Shown piece after piece: positions 27,552-38,542 of a stretch of 64,000 nucleotides of DNA. The stretch is from Planctomycetaceae bacterium (GTDB taxonomy: Bacteria > Planctomycetota > Planctomycetia > Planctomycetales > Planctomycetaceae), in the NCBI GenBank assembly GCA_947476295.1, contig CANJQC010000013.1, positions 1 through 64,000 of the forward strand, given 5' to 3'. Numbering within the stretch: the stretch's first letter is position 1; the number at the start of each line of letters is the position of its first letter. The translations under genes were made by a program, and so were the position numbers. The notes under the pieces are model-generated. The model had not been told where the DNA came from, made no database searches, and saw nothing but the letters and a program-made list of their open reading frames with translations.

Positions 27552-30500
27552 CAACTGATCGCATGGTTTGTCCGAACGCGGCACCGGCGATCGCCAGAAA
27601 TCCGGCGGCAATCGACACAACTGTGGACCACTGCAATCGTTTGCGGCTGAAAACTTCGATCCGGGAATTATCGACCGGACGACAACTGGCAATTGCGACA
27701 GTCGGCTGCGAGTGACCAATGAATCTCTGAATAAATTCAGTGCGTGACGAGCTAAGCTGCTTTCCAAGCGCGTCGGACGTGGGGAGTGGTTCAGTCGTCG
27801 TGGCAGCCGCCGAATCGTCTGGCTGTGATCGCGTCAAACCGACGGTCAGTTCTGCCTGCAGCACTGCATCGAGATCATCGACTGGAACGGCTCGCACATC
27901 CTGCAAAAACTGAGGTCGTTCGCCTTCGGAACTGGCCACCGTCACACTCCGGCGAGTCTCGCAGTCGGCAGGGAACGGAGCGGCAAACTGCAGTGTCGTA
28001 GAAGCAAAACCATTTTTTGCTCGTTCGCTCATCCAGCGAATCTGAATCACTGTAACTGGTTTCGTGAGTTCCACCGTCACTTTGTCGCGTGCGGCATCTT
28101 CCCAGCGAATCGCATCTTCCGTTTCCAGTTCGGTGACGACCGTACAGTTCGGAATGATCACCGAGCAGCGTCCTGGGGTGCGAGCTGTGAAAATCATCAG
28201 CGTCGTCTGACCAACGGCCGACTGGTTAGGATTGGACCACAGCGTGGAGTCCGACACTGCGAACAGCGAGCGCACGGCTTCTGTGTTTGGAACGTCCACA
28301 ACGATATTCCAGGGGACGATCAACTGCATTCCGGAGTCAGACAGCTCAACCGCCTGCCCGATCAAATGTGGCTTTATCGCGGCCAGATCCTTGCCAAATC
28401 CAAGCGAGCTGGAAGTCCTGAGCCATGCCGGAATTGTGGTGTTAGCTGGCACGCTGTTAATCGTGCCCGGCGCAGTGTCCAGCGGAATCAACAGTCGTTC
28501 GTTCCATTGAATGCGGTCGGAAATCTCGGGCCACGCAAAGGTCATTGATTCTTCACCGCGCTGAGATTCAGGAATTGGCATGCTCCACACGATCATGAAA
28601 TCCGGCTGGTCAAAGAGTTCCCGAATCACTTCCTGACCAGCGATGAATTCATTCGCTTCACGAATTAAAGGCAATTGGAGGCCATCGACGAGCACAGAAG
28701 GTTCTGTCAAAAACTCCACGTCATCTCCGAACTTCATTTCCAGTGGACCAAGGCTGCCGGACCACTGAGACAGGCGGATGACAAAGGCAACCTGATCGAT
28801 GGATCGCAGTACAGCGACTGAGCCGATTGGTTCGACGGGCCGCAGGCGTTGCAGGACAATCGGGTCTGATTCCTCCACGATCTGCATTCTGACTACAGTG
28901 CCTGGAGGCAGCAGATCGTTACTGACGATCCGCTCATTTGGCACCGCACCGCCTAGTTTTTCAAAGGCCAGCCCAAGGCCATCCTGATCGGTCAGTTCAA
29001 GGACCGATTCCAGAATCTCTGCGTCGTGTACATGAGGGCTGTGCAGCTCGATTCTCGTATCGTCCGGACGCAGAAGTTGTCTACCGGAGATCTTCAGAAT
29101 GTGAAGCCCAGTGGTTCCTTCTTTCAACTGTACCACCAGTCGATCACCGCGACGATGCCAGGACGAAAGTCGATTGGCTTCACCGGCATTCGCCTGCACG
29201 TCCGTAATTTCAATGTCGGAACTGACTGTCAGACGATGACGAAACACGGGCAGTACGGCTGTGTCGATATCGATCTGACATTTCCAGTCGATGCGTTGAT
29301 TCTGCAGCAAGAAATTCTGGGCGATCCGAACTTCGTTCAGGCTGTTGCGAGCTGTCAGGCGGACCACACATTCGGGAATTCCGCTGGGTACCATAAAGAC
29401 GCTGTCGGAACGACGCAGCCATTGTCCCCATGCGGTCTGGGCGTCTGCGAACGCCAGAGTGGTGACCTGATCATCATCGACAGGCAACACAGAGAAAACG
29501 GGATTGACTCGTACCGCCAGCAATAAATTTGGGGAGACCACACAGTCTACAAACTGATGAATCAGTTCGGCAATCGGAATTCTGCGCTGTTGCAGTGGTG
29601 ACGATGCAATCGACTTGAGTTGCAGCGACAGAACAAACTCATTTCCGATGGCGTTTGGCAGCAGGATTGTGGCGATACGACCCTGCGTGGACCACAACAG
29701 GTCTCCTCCGCTGACACTATCAACAGAAACCAGTTGATAGCCCTGAGGCACATTATAACGCACTTCAGGGGAGAGCGGATTCCAGCGGGAAAAGCGGCAG
29801 AAGCAGGAGAGCACAGGTTGTTCGGCTACTACTTCGGCGATGATCAGCATCTCGACTGTCGCCAGTTGGGGAGGGCTTTTTTCAATGTCCGACTGAAATA
29901 ATCGGACGTCGATACCTTCCGACATCGCCAGGCTGCTCAGTTGAATTGCACCATCGGTCGGTTTCCATTGCACGACGCCAGCTGGAGTCTGCGCGCGGAC
30001 GCCGGTAAACAGTCCGTCTGGTGTGGAGACTTTGATTTCAGCGATCGGGCAGGGCAGGGCGGGCAGGCGAAACTGCAAACCGGAAGCCTGACGTGTCGTG
30101 ACGGGCCGCAAGCGACATTCGATCTGGTGCATGGTGAAGGCGGCGAGTGGTCCCGCATCGACGGCAGCGGATGGAATTGTGTCGTCGCCACGATTGCCAT
30201 GTGTACTGTCTGCAAAATGTGCCAGCCTGCGAGTCGGCAGCAGTGATGAGGCAGGGACACGAATGAGAATCGCGTTTGGCCCATCGGGTTCCGGCAGTAC
30301 CTTAGCGCCGTCGATCGTACATTGCACCAGTCTGGAACCCTGCAATGGGATTCGCAGCAGGCACAGTTCGTCGCCGCTCACGGCAGCGACTTCCAGTTTG
30401 AGCAGCAATTCGACAGATTCGGCAGACTCAGCCAAAATCTCTGCCTGCAGTGACGTGACGACCGCAGCAGGCAAAGTTAATCGTTCGGCGGCGATTTTTT

Positions 30501-33500
30501 TTCGCCATTTTTCGAGGACTGTTGTTCGTACATACGCTACGTCGCTGTCCGGAAGCGGCGTTTCCGGCAACAGAACATCCGGCAAAGTCTCGGTGGGTTG
30601 CCAAACGTTGCCAGGGACTACAGATGCTTGTGAATTGGCAGCCTGTTGTCCGACAGAAAGATGCGCAGTGATGAGCCACAGAAACAGGGCCGCAGTCGAT
30701 CGAAGAAACGTTATTCTGCTGAATGATCGCAACCATTGCCAGCGCGTCACGGTTATGATGGTCAGACCGATGATAAGTCCCCAGAACATTCCTTTGAGGA
30801 TCGCTTCTGTAATCGAAATCGTCATCGTAAAGCTGATTCCCAGCAGGCCGAACGCTACGAGCGAAAACACCAGACGGTATTCCAGCACGGCATTTCGAAG
30901 AACAATGCTAAGTGCAACCAGCAGCATCGCCATGCCAGCCTCAATTGCCAGACGACGACGCAATTGTGTGACCTGGACGGCAATTGGCAGTTCAGAATGC
31001 ACTGTGTCGATGAGCGTACGTTGCTGCCAGCCCAGCGTTGTGGCCAGTTGCCAGTGCGAGATAAAATTTCGGATCTCTGCGGGCACATTCGCGCCCGGAA
31101 TCAGCTGCGAATTTCCGTCCCGTGATTCGGACGCAGTCATCAGTCGATCCAGAATGTGTAACACGTCTGTTGGATCGGATGCAGCAAAACTTGTCGCGGC
31201 AGCGCGGAGTTCGAGTTGACGACTCACGAGCAGATGATGCGTACATTGCGGCACGGAAAGTTCGCGCAGGAACAATCGAGGAAGTTCCCGAATGCCGGTG
31301 ATGCTGCCCGTTCGTTCCGCCGGTTCGGTCCAGGTCAGCAGAACCTGACAATCGACCGGCGACACGGGCAGCGGGATGGCAAACCCATCAGCTGTTTCGC
31401 GAAGCTGGACGCGATGGCCATTCACAAGAACCAGCGGACGAATGTCCGGAGGCAGCGCGAGTGGCAGAGAATTCTGTCCGGCACTGCGGCTGACGTTGGC
31501 GACGGCGAGGACCTGTTGATTCAGGCCGCCCCGGTGGTCATCAATCATGTGCAGCATGTGGACGTCGATTGTCTGGCCGAATTGAATTCCGGGATTGTGT
31601 CCCAACATCAGCGGCACGATGGTTGGTACGGTTGGAAGCTCCCAGCTTGTGGACTGATCGTCTGATCCGGTGACTCCTGAGATTTCAGATATTGACAGCT
31701 TCAGCCCCATCGCTGTGAGTTGTCCCTCATCGGAAGAAAACAGACGCAGTGTTCCCTGAATCGGAAGATTAGTGCTGGGCATCGGAATCGTGGCGACGAT
31801 CTCCTGCCCGGTAGGTTGTCTTGACTCACTGCGAAGCACGTTCGAGAGCCCCAACCGACGTCCGGCAAGATCCAGCGACCAACCCTGCCAATCCTGCGGT
31901 TCGCTGGCCGCATCGTTGCGTCGCACGGGTACCGGTTCACCGTCGAGAGACCATCGCAAATCACTTGCAGAGCGGGCCGGAGTCAGCAGCGTCAGGGACT
32001 CACCAAACTGCTGGTCGGCGGGTAGCACAATTCGAGAGGTTTCGACGATCTGGCCTTCCACAATCCGCACTGCATGTTCCAGTTCAATGACGTTTTTGTG
32101 TGGCGTGTCGGCAGCGATCGCAGCAGCCAGTTGGGTCGATTGTGAAGCACCGACCGCATAGAACTGCCCGCCGCCACTCAGTATCGATTTTGATAGCCAT
32201 GCCATTGAGCTACGGACGTCATCCGGTGTGAGCGCCCGTCGTCCGGCACTCCAGCGACGCTGCAGTTCGGTGCTGAGCGTAAACGCGGGCGGAAATACGA
32301 CAATGGCATTGCTGCGTTCGATGTGGCGATTTTCTGCGAGCGGCAAATTGATCGTGCGCGTGTCTGAGGCGTCGGATTGCCGAAACTGAATCTCGACGAC
32401 TCGCGACGCGCCGGGTTCCAGAGATTCGGGCAAATGCAGCGTCAATGGTGACGTGGCCGCTTCGGGATCACGCTGCGGAAATTCAAAAAACAACGCGCGG
32501 GAATTGGATGCATAGCGAGCTGCGATCACCTGCCAGCCCTGCGAGATCGGCCACTGCAGTTCTACCACAGACGCTCCTTCGCATTGCACATTCACCAGAC
32601 AACGGACAGTGGCAAGTCGTCCGGCCGATTCGACCAGTGTGGCGACGGAATCGGCCAGACGCGATTCGCTCATGGAAGTCCGCGCGATGGCCGATGCTTC
32701 GGGCAGGAACTGAATGAGCTGATATTCACGGCCCTGATCCAGACCCGTCACGATGTCCCGTTCCTGAATTCCAACCAGTGTCCATTCTTCAAGGTGAACA
32801 GAACGCGGCAGCAACACACTGATCTGACCGATCGGTACGAGGATCGGTCCGTGCTGTTCGTCGTTGCGGCTGAACCACTGAACCGGCGACAGCATGGGCA
32901 GATCCCATGATTCTGTCTGAGGCATTACTGCGGCGGCAGAGACATTGAGGATAGCGGATTCGGACGCTTCCGGTAACAACATGTTCAGGATCTGTTGTCC
33001 GTTTTCTTCAGTCACCTTCCATTCGACCGGGCGTTTATCTTCCAGCATCACGTCGGCCACGCGTACGCGACTGGAAACTTTCGCGGTCAATCGAGCGCGG
33101 CTGTTGAGTTCCGTGGGCAAGCCAATTGTCCAGCGGGAATTCAGGATGTCCCCCGCCAGCACATGTGTGGCATTGAATGCTGTCAGCGGCATAGGATCCT
33201 GAGACAGAATCAAGCGTTGTTCGCGGCAACTAAAGGTCAGCCGGGCGGCGTCACTAGGTAAAATAGTCCACTTTTTCAACTCACCGGCGTCTGTCGCGGC
33301 GGCGACTGGATCCGGACCCAGCACAAGGCTGCCAGCGCTGGTAACCAGAATTTTTGGGTTCGTCAAAAGTTCAAATCGCGATGTCGTCGCGATGGGCAAT
33401 TCGAGGCGAAAAGTCACAACTTCGCCAGTCACAAGTCCGTCGGACGTCCATGATCCAGTGAGATTCTCCTGAAAACCGGGTTTGAGCAAAAACAGACGTC

Positions 33501-33966
33501 GCGCGGAATCAGAACCAAGTTCGACGGAACTTTGTTGATCCGAGATTCTCAACTGCTGCAGATTGGTCTGACCAATCAATAATGGTTCGGCATCGAAAGG
33601 GTGTGATTCGGGATAGATATCAAATTCCAGTTGCCCGTGATCCAGACGTGTTCCGTTCAGCCTGGCCGAATAGCGTGCTGCGCGAATCCGAGGCAGCCCT
33701 CCAGGCTCAGGTGCGGCGCTGCGATCATTTCGGAGCAGATCATGAAGCTGATCGCGGGGCACGGGAACGAAGGCATTGCCTGCAATGCGTTTTCGTAATT
33801 CATCGAGCGGCACTCGCTCCACCAACACGCCTGGCAGTTCAGCGTCGCGCGCAGGAACTGCTTCGCTCGCCACATCGGGCGGGCCTTGCAGTACTGCGAA
33901 CAGCAAAAGGAGCCAAAGTGTCATTATGTAATTCCGTAATGTTCTCAGCGGGCTGGCGCTAGCCAC
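27412..33966 (-). CDS. Giant 2184-residue exported/membrane protein with two related halves
   Basis: This product begins with a signal-like segment (MTLWLLLLFAVLQG at residue 15). The first half is long, beta-rich and extracytoplasmic, of about 1000 residues. A group of hydrophobic segments follows (about 1000-1075), then a second signal-like segment, STAALFLWLITAHLSVGQQA (about 1091). A second beta-rich half of about 1000 residues ends in a membrane helix (STVVSIAAGFLAIAGAAFG) and a polar tail. The start of the second half (SLQAEILAESAESVELLLKL) parallels the first (SARLNGTRLDHGQLEFDIYP), suggesting fusion of duplicated genes. The last ~46 codons are antisense to the uppP remnant. No known domain is recognised. 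It follows the 1144-residue gene in the same direction. Confidence 0.7.
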   Translation of the reverse strand: MASASPLRTLRNYIMTLWLLLLFAVLQGPPDVASEAVPARDAELPGVLVERVPLDELRKRIAGNAFVPVPRDQLHDLLRNDRSAAPEPGGLPRIRAARYSARLNGTRLDHGQLEFDIYPESHPFDAEPLLIGQTNLQQLRISDQQSSVELGSDSARRLFLLKPGFQENLTGSWTSDGLVTGEVVTFRLELPIATTSRFELLTNPKILVTSAGSLVLGPDPVAAATDAGELKKWTILPSDAARLTFSCREQRLILSQDPMPLTAFNATHVLAGDILNSRWTIGLPTELNSRARLTAKVSSRVRVADVMLEDKRPVEWKVTEENGQQILNMLLPEASESAILNVSAAAVMPQTESWDLPMLSPVQWFSRNDEQHGPILVPIGQISVLLPRSVHLEEWTLVGIQERDIVTGLDQGREYQLIQFLPEASAIARTSMSESRLADSVATLVESAGRLATVRCLVNVQCEGASVVELQWPISQGWQVIAARYASNSRALFFEFPQRDPEAATSPLTLHLPESLEPGASRVVEIQFRQSDASDTRTINLPLAENRHIERSNAIVVFPPAFTLSTELQRRWSAGRRALTPDDVRSSMAWLSKSILSGGGQFYAVGASQSTQLAAAIAADTPHKNVIELEHAVRIVEGQIVETSRIVLPADQQFGESLTLLTPARSASDLRWSLDGEPVPVRRNDAASEPQDWQGWSLDLAGRRLGLSNVLRSESRQPTGQEIVATIPMPSTNLPIQGTLRLFSSDEGQLTAMGLKLSISEISGVTGSDDQSTSWELPTVPTIVPLMLGHNPGIQFGQTIDVHMLHMIDDHRGGLNQQVLAVANVSRSAGQNSLPLALPPDIRPLVLVNGHRVQLRETADGFAIPLPVSPVDCQVLLTWTEPAERTGSITGIRELPRLFLRELSVPQCTHHLLVSRQLELRAAATSFAASDPTDVLHILDRLMTASESRDGNSQLIPGANVPAEIRNFISHWQLATTLGWQQRTLIDTVHSELPIAVQVTQLRRRLAIEAGMAMLLVALSIVLRNAVLEYRLVFSLVAFGLLGISFTMTISITEAILKGMFWGLIIGLTIITVTRWQWLRSFSRITFLRSTAALFLWLITAHLSVGQQAANSQASVVPGNVWQPTETLPDVLLPETPLPDSDVAYVRTTVLEKWRKKIAAERLTLPAAVVTSLQAEILAESAESVELLLKLEVAAVSGDELCLLRIPLQGSRLVQCTIDGAKVLPEPDGPNAILIRVPASSLLPTRRLAHFADSTHGNRGDDTIPSAAVDAGPLAAFTMHQIECRLRPVTTRQASGLQFRLPALPCPIAEIKVSTPDGLFTGVRAQTPAGVVQWKPTDGAIQLSSLAMSEGIDVRLFQSDIEKSPPQLATVEMLIIAEVVAEQPVLSCFCRFSRWNPLSPEVRYNVPQGYQLVSVDSVSGGDLLWSTQGRIATILLPNAIGNEFVLSLQLKSIASSPLQQRRIPIAELIHQFVDCVVSPNLLLAVRVNPVFSVLPVDDDQVTTLAFADAQTAWGQWLRRSDSVFMVPSGIPECVVRLTARNSLNEVRIAQNFLLQNQRIDWKCQIDIDTAVLPVFRHRLTVSSDIEITDVQANAGEANRLSSWHRRGDRLVVQLKEGTTGLHILKISGRQLLRPDDTRIELHSPHVHDAEILESVLELTDQDGLGLAFEKLGGAVPNERIVSNDLLPPGTVVRMQIVEESDPIVLQRLRPVEPIGSVAVLRSIDQVAFVIRLSQWSGSLGPLEMKFGDDVEFLTEPSVLVDGLQLPLIREANEFIAGQEVIRELFDQPDFMIVWSMPIPESQRGEESMTFAWPEISDRIQWNERLLIPLDTAPGTINSVPANTTIPAWLRTSSSLGFGKDLAAIKPHLIGQAVELSDSGMQLIVPWNIVVDVPNTEAVRSLFAVSDSTLWSNPNQSAVGQTTLMIFTARTPGRCSVIIPNCTVVTELETEDAIRWEDAARDKVTVELTKPVTVIQIRWMSERAKNGFASTTLQFAAPFPADCETRRSVTVASSEGERPQFLQDVRAVPVDDLDAVLQAELTVGLTRSQPDDSAAATTTEPLPTSDALGKQLSSSRTEFIQRFIGHSQPTVAIASCRPVDNSRIEVFSRKRLQWSTVVSIAAGFLAIAGAAFGQTMRSVVNEQTTQIATQSSDFQRSDSKSQTSAGGRPPAGESASADTSHPLQN

Positions 33967-34042
33967 CGGTAACTGTTAGTGCGATTCCTGGCTCGCCATA
34001 CGACGTCGACGGCTGGCGCCGTGCCGCTCACGCCGGACAACT

Positions 34043-37000
34043 TTACACGAACGAGCTGACATTAAAATCTGATCGAGTTCCGGATGGGGCCACTGCGGGT
34101 TCTGAACGTTCCACGTCTGAGTGAGACAGCATCCCAGAGTAACCAAAGACGGTTGGATACTCGCCCACCTGTGCCGCTTTCGGAAACCGCATACGCTTGT
34201 CGGAAATTATCCGCTGGAAGATCACCGATACCGCGCCGAACACGACACCCATTGCCACATACGGTGCCAGCAGCGAAGTCCATTCAGGAACGATCAGCCA
34301 CGCCACGGGTGCAATGCATCCCACCAGCAGCAATGGCACGATGATGGTAATTCGCCGCAACGCTGACAACGCCACGTAGAATATTACACAGACAACCGCG
34401 CTAATGAGCAGCAATGAAACGAAGGGAACCAGAATCAACGGCAATTCTCCGGATTCTGCAGAGCCGAAGAATAAGTCTTGGTGGTCGGACAGTGACATCC
34501 AGTCCTTCAGTTGCTCCATTGCGGTATTCTGCATCTCAGTCGGATACGGCGACAGAACGGCTTTCAATTGTCGTTCCGAAGTCAAGCGGGCACTCTCGCC
34601 CCACATCAGCAGAGCAACGCCACGATGTGTAAGCGAAATAAAGTCGGTTGAAGCGCTGGCCATCTGGAATTCGTCCTGCGATCCAGTGCACCAGACGACC
34701 GGAACCGCCGACGATTCACCGACAATGATCGCGCGTTCCAGCGCTGCATTCAGCCAGAGTGACGAATCCTGAGGCAGGCGGTCTCGGATTCGAATCTCAA
34801 CTATGTGTGGACCGACGTGTGTTGCGCCCGGTGTCGATCCGGTTGTATTGCTGTTTGTTGGCCCCGCTGCAGGCCCTGTGGTCCGCGTCGAAATTTGCCA
34901 GCGACAGATGTCGCGTTCGACAATGTTCTCCGGTTGAATGTTGCCGCGCAGCAGGGCTTCACGGGATGTCAACGACTGCTGGTCAATCAGAATTGCATCC
35001 AGACTGGCATTGAGCCGTGTTTCAACACTGATTACGCCGGGAAGCGTTTCGTAGATTGCCAGCGTTGTTGTGATCGCCTGATTTCCAAGGATCTGAGTCC
35101 GAGCGAGAATCAAATCGGGACTGTCGCCGGACTTCAGCGTCAGCCCTTGTTGCCAGCGCAGGGGAATTGTCGTTACCGGCTTGCTTGTATGCCAGGCCGC
35201 ATCGAATTTTTCGGAGTACACCGGTTGCCAGTTTGTTGCGTCCTGCACGGTCAATCCGGTGCCTGATCCGGTCCCAGCTTCGATGCTCAGCACTTCTGCA
35301 GATTCCGGCAGGATCAGCGGCAAGGGATCCGTTGGGGCCGTCGGTGGCCATAAATAATGGACATCGAACGTCAGACTTCCACGCCGGGCTTCCGGCAGGC
35401 GAAAACTCCAGTGTGTCTCAGAGTCTCTTGTGTGTCGCAGGACTTCGGACTGACCAGAGATGCGAACCGTCGGACGAATGCCGACTGGAACGCTGAGTGA
35501 TAAACTGGACAGATCTCGGTGCTCAATTTCAAGACCGATTGTTTCCAGCACTTCAATTGCGGTACCGCGAGGCTGCATTCCAAGACGAATGTTCGCGCGC
35601 ACCGAAGGTGCCTGTGCCGGAAGTTCCAGACGAATGGGAATCGACGCATCGTCGTGCAGCCAGCTTTCTGATTTGAGTCCTGATCCGGCGGAAACCGGGG
35701 ACGCAGGAGTCGGCAATGGAACAGTCGGCAACGGTTCCCCTGTTCCCATGCTGATGGGACGAATGGAGAATTCATCGGATTCGATTGTCGTCAGCACAAA
35801 CGGCTGACCGCGTCTCGCCTGAATTTCGGGACAACGCAGCTGTGTGGCTCCGGAACGCACGGCAGCTAGCGGAGCATACGCGCGGAACTCCACTGTGAAT
35901 TCCCCGGACTGCCGTTCGCGAAACGTCATCTGCAGCACATCTGTTTCACTTTCCGACTGCTGCGTTGAAAGTGGCACACTGGTCTTGCTGGAAATCAGCC
36001 GCGTTGTGCCGGGCAGAATCTGCCATTCGCCGCTCGAATAACCGGGCCAGTATATCGAAAGATCCAGCAGCGAACCCGTCAAAACACTGATCGGATAGCG
36101 TGCGGTCAGGATTACGTTTTGCAGGTCGGGTTGCAGCGTGATTTCGGGCGAAACGGCAAACTGAGCTTCGGTCTCTTCGACATGCAGCACGACATGAGAT
36201 TCGGTCGAACGCATCCGAAACGCTGTGGCGGCGACGCTGAGATCCGTCTCAGAAGTCACACGCTTTCGCTGGGCTCCTTCAACGACGGTCTGTTGCACAA
36301 GCAGACCTGTTGGAAACAAAATGTCCAGATCGCCCGACTGTACGTTGGCATCCTGAATCGAGGGAAGTGCAACGCGGATGTCCTGAGGGAACGAGCGATT
36401 TGTAAGCTCCAGATCGAACGACAGTGTCAGCGCTCCTTCTGTGGCAGTCGTAAGTCGCACTAACGCTGTCACGGCCTGAGACCCTGTCCCTGCCCCGGAA
36501 GCCATTTTTTCAAAGTTGTTGAGCACAGAGATGCCGCTCGAATTTCTGGCATCGATTTCCTGTGGTTGAAATCCTTCCGGAAATGTGATGCGCAGTTCGC
36601 TGATCGGACTTCCGCTCACCTGCAATTGCTGAGTCCCTGTCAGATTTACAGGAATGGTTGTCAGGTCCAGCTTCATGCGATTCTGAACCTGGATGACGGG
36701 CTTCTGGGCCACATGTTGCACGACGTCCGACCACGACAGGCTGAACACCTGCGCCAGCCCCCAGAATTCCACGGAGCGAACACCCTTGTCGTCGCGCATG
36801 GGTTTATCGACTGAACCTGTCGGCAGTGACTGCAATTCTACAGGCAACGCGAACGTGATGTCAGCGTGCGATACCGTCGCAGATGGAAGATTAAGATTCA
36901 GCTGACGCACGCCAGGTGCCAATGAACGCGCCTTGCCAACCAATTCTAAGTTGACCGTGTGCAGGCCTGACCCAAACAGGTGCCATTGCCGTGCGTTCTG

Positions 37001-37477
37001 TTCACCGGATGTCAGCACCGCCTGAGTATTCAGTTCGTCGGATTTGTGAACGAAATGCGTTACAAACACATCGCCAAACGAGATCGGGATTGTGACCCAT
37101 TCCTCGGCCGGACGAACCTGAATCTGTAATTCAATTTTCAAAGTCACGACATCGCGATCGACGACCGCTGAAAGTTCCTGCTGCGCAATCGTATACAGTG
37201 GCACAGCCAGCTGTTCCAAACCTCGCTGAAGCAGTTCATCGATGATTCGATCAATCGGCAGCAGTTCGCGGTAAGGAATGAGATCACCAGACTCTGTTCG
37301 CAGCAGCACATCGGCTTTAGGGGCCTGCGGATTTGATGCAGCAGGCCCCGTGTCCGGAGGCGCTACAGGCGTTGTCACGGGTGACACCGTTCCGGATTCC
37401 TGCGCGCGCAGCATCGAAAATCCGGTCAGGCCGGGAAGTGAAAACAGCATCAGCAGCAAAAGTCGGACAATTGCCAT
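34043..37477 (-). CDS. Large 1144-residue exported protein, paralogue of the downstream giant
   Basis: It has an N-terminal signal (VRLLLLMLFSLPGLTGFSML), a Pro-rich linker and a helix-forming block, DELLQRGLEQLAVPLYTIAQ. A long beta-rich ectodomain of about 950 residues follows, then four or more C-terminal hydrophobic segments (LPLILVPFVSLLLISAVVC, ITIIVPLLLVGCIAPVAWLI and others) and a short cytoplasmic tail. The pattern of signal, beta-rich body and membrane cluster equals the first half of the neighbouring giant, so the two are likely paralogues and may form one envelope complex. It lies 76 bp upstream of the giant and 50 bp after the IMPase gene. Function unknown. Confidence 0.7.
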   Translation of the reverse strand: MAIVRLLLLMLFSLPGLTGFSMLRAQESGTVSPVTTPVAPPDTGPAASNPQAPKADVLLRTESGDLIPYRELLPIDRIIDELLQRGLEQLAVPLYTIAQQELSAVVDRDVVTLKIELQIQVRPAEEWVTIPISFGDVFVTHFVHKSDELNTQAVLTSGEQNARQWHLFGSGLHTVNLELVGKARSLAPGVRQLNLNLPSATVSHADITFALPVELQSLPTGSVDKPMRDDKGVRSVEFWGLAQVFSLSWSDVVQHVAQKPVIQVQNRMKLDLTTIPVNLTGTQQLQVSGSPISELRITFPEGFQPQEIDARNSSGISVLNNFEKMASGAGTGSQAVTALVRLTTATEGALTLSFDLELTNRSFPQDIRVALPSIQDANVQSGDLDILFPTGLLVQQTVVEGAQRKRVTSETDLSVAATAFRMRSTESHVVLHVEETEAQFAVSPEITLQPDLQNVILTARYPISVLTGSLLDLSIYWPGYSSGEWQILPGTTRLISSKTSVPLSTQQSESETDVLQMTFRERQSGEFTVEFRAYAPLAAVRSGATQLRCPEIQARRGQPFVLTTIESDEFSIRPISMGTGEPLPTVPLPTPASPVSAGSGLKSESWLHDDASIPIRLELPAQAPSVRANIRLGMQPRGTAIEVLETIGLEIEHRDLSSLSLSVPVGIRPTVRISGQSEVLRHTRDSETHWSFRLPEARRGSLTFDVHYLWPPTAPTDPLPLILPESAEVLSIEAGTGSGTGLTVQDATNWQPVYSEKFDAAWHTSKPVTTIPLRWQQGLTLKSGDSPDLILARTQILGNQAITTTLAIYETLPGVISVETRLNASLDAILIDQQSLTSREALLRGNIQPENIVERDICRWQISTRTTGPAAGPTNSNTTGSTPGATHVGPHIVEIRIRDRLPQDSSLWLNAALERAIIVGESSAVPVVWCTGSQDEFQMASASTDFISLTHRGVALLMWGESARLTSERQLKAVLSPYPTEMQNTAMEQLKDWMSLSDHQDLFFGSAESGELPLILVPFVSLLLISAVVCVIFYVALSALRRITIIVPLLLVGCIAPVAWLIVPEWTSLLAPYVAMGVVFGAVSVIFQRIISDKRMRFPKAAQVGEYPTVFGYSGMLSHSDVERSEPAVAPSGTRSDFNVSSFV

Positions 37478-37527
37478 ACTGTATAGTCTACGCGGAATTC
37501 GGCGTCTGGAGAAGACGTCGAGGAAAT

Positions 37528-38325
37528 TCAGCCCAATGCGGTTACTAGTTTTTGACCGAGTAACGCAGTGCTGGCAGACAACAGGTCTGGGACGAAAACA
37601 TCGAATGTGCTGCCATCGAGCTTTGTGATGGTTCCACCGGTTTCCGCGACCAGCAGGGCTCCGGCAGCGACGTCCCAGGGATGCAGGCTGCTGGACCAGA
37701 AGCAGTCGATGCGGCCGCTGGCGACATACGCAAGATTCAGCGCCGCCGACCCAGATCGCTGTACGGTTTGCAGTTTTGTGAGCGCTTTCAGAAACCTTTT
37801 GACGGCCGGATTTTCCGGGTCTGTCGCCACCGGCAGACTGGCCATTCCCATGGCGAATTTGAGTTCACATTCCCCTGAAGACCGGATCGGCTGGCCGTTC
37901 AGCGTCGCTCCGTTTCCGTACGCCGCAGCAAATGTTTCGTTCCGTGTTGGATCATAAATGACGCCGACTTCGATGTGATCGCGAATCCAGAGTCCGATCG
38001 AAACGGCATAATACGGAAAGCCATGTACGTAGTTGGAAGTGCCGTCGAGCGGATCGATAATCCAGAAGGCTTCGGTGGCTGCGTCTCGATCGTTGAGGTT
38101 TTCTTCCCCCAGAAAGCCGTGCTGAGGAAACTGGTTTTTCAGAGTTTGCACAATCGCCGCCTGTGACGCCTCATCGGCTTCTGTCACCAGATTGGCGCGG
38201 CTCTTTTCGCGAACTGAAAAACGACCGATCCAGTCCTGAAGAAGGCGTCCTCCAACATGCGCCGCGTCGATGGCTGCTGAAAGGTATGTGTGCTGAGCCG
38301 GCGATCTCTGATCTGCGGAGTTCAT
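37528..38325 (-). CDS. Inositol monophosphatase family protein
   Basis: From MNSADQRSP the 265-residue protein has the metal-dependent IMPase signatures: GFLGEENLND, the central WIIDPLDGTSNYVHG with catalytic Asp residues and Thr, and the C-terminal WDVAAGALLVAETGG. It dephosphorylates inositol-1-phosphate or related sugar phosphates; SuhB-type roles are possible. The family starts near here, so the upstream in-frame ATG at 38382 is less likely. It is the first gene of the minus-strand group leading to the giant proteins, although the functional link is unclear. Confidence 0.9.
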   Translation of the reverse strand: MNSADQRSPAQHTYLSAAIDAAHVGGRLLQDWIGRFSVREKSRANLVTEADEASQAAIVQTLKNQFPQHGFLGEENLNDRDAATEAFWIIDPLDGTSNYVHGFPYYAVSIGLWIRDHIEVGVIYDPTRNETFAAAYGNGATLNGQPIRSSGECELKFAMGMASLPVATDPENPAVKRFLKALTKLQTVQRSGSAALNLAYVASGRIDCFWSSSLHPWDVAAGALLVAETGGTITKLDGSTFDVFVPDLLSASTALLGQKLVTALG

Positions 38326-38542
38326 AGTTAGGTCTTCAATGATTGTACGGATTGATTTGTTTCGCCCTGCTGTCCGAATCACAGCGAACGCAGCAATCGT
38401 CGTGACTGCGTCCCTGGTGTCAACAGATGCGCGAGTGGTTTAGGCAGAAAATGCGTCAGTCGGACGCATACGGATACAACAATTAGAAAAACATGGTGAC
38501 CAGTGAGTCACTGAATCCGGAATTCAACTGAGATGTCGTCCT

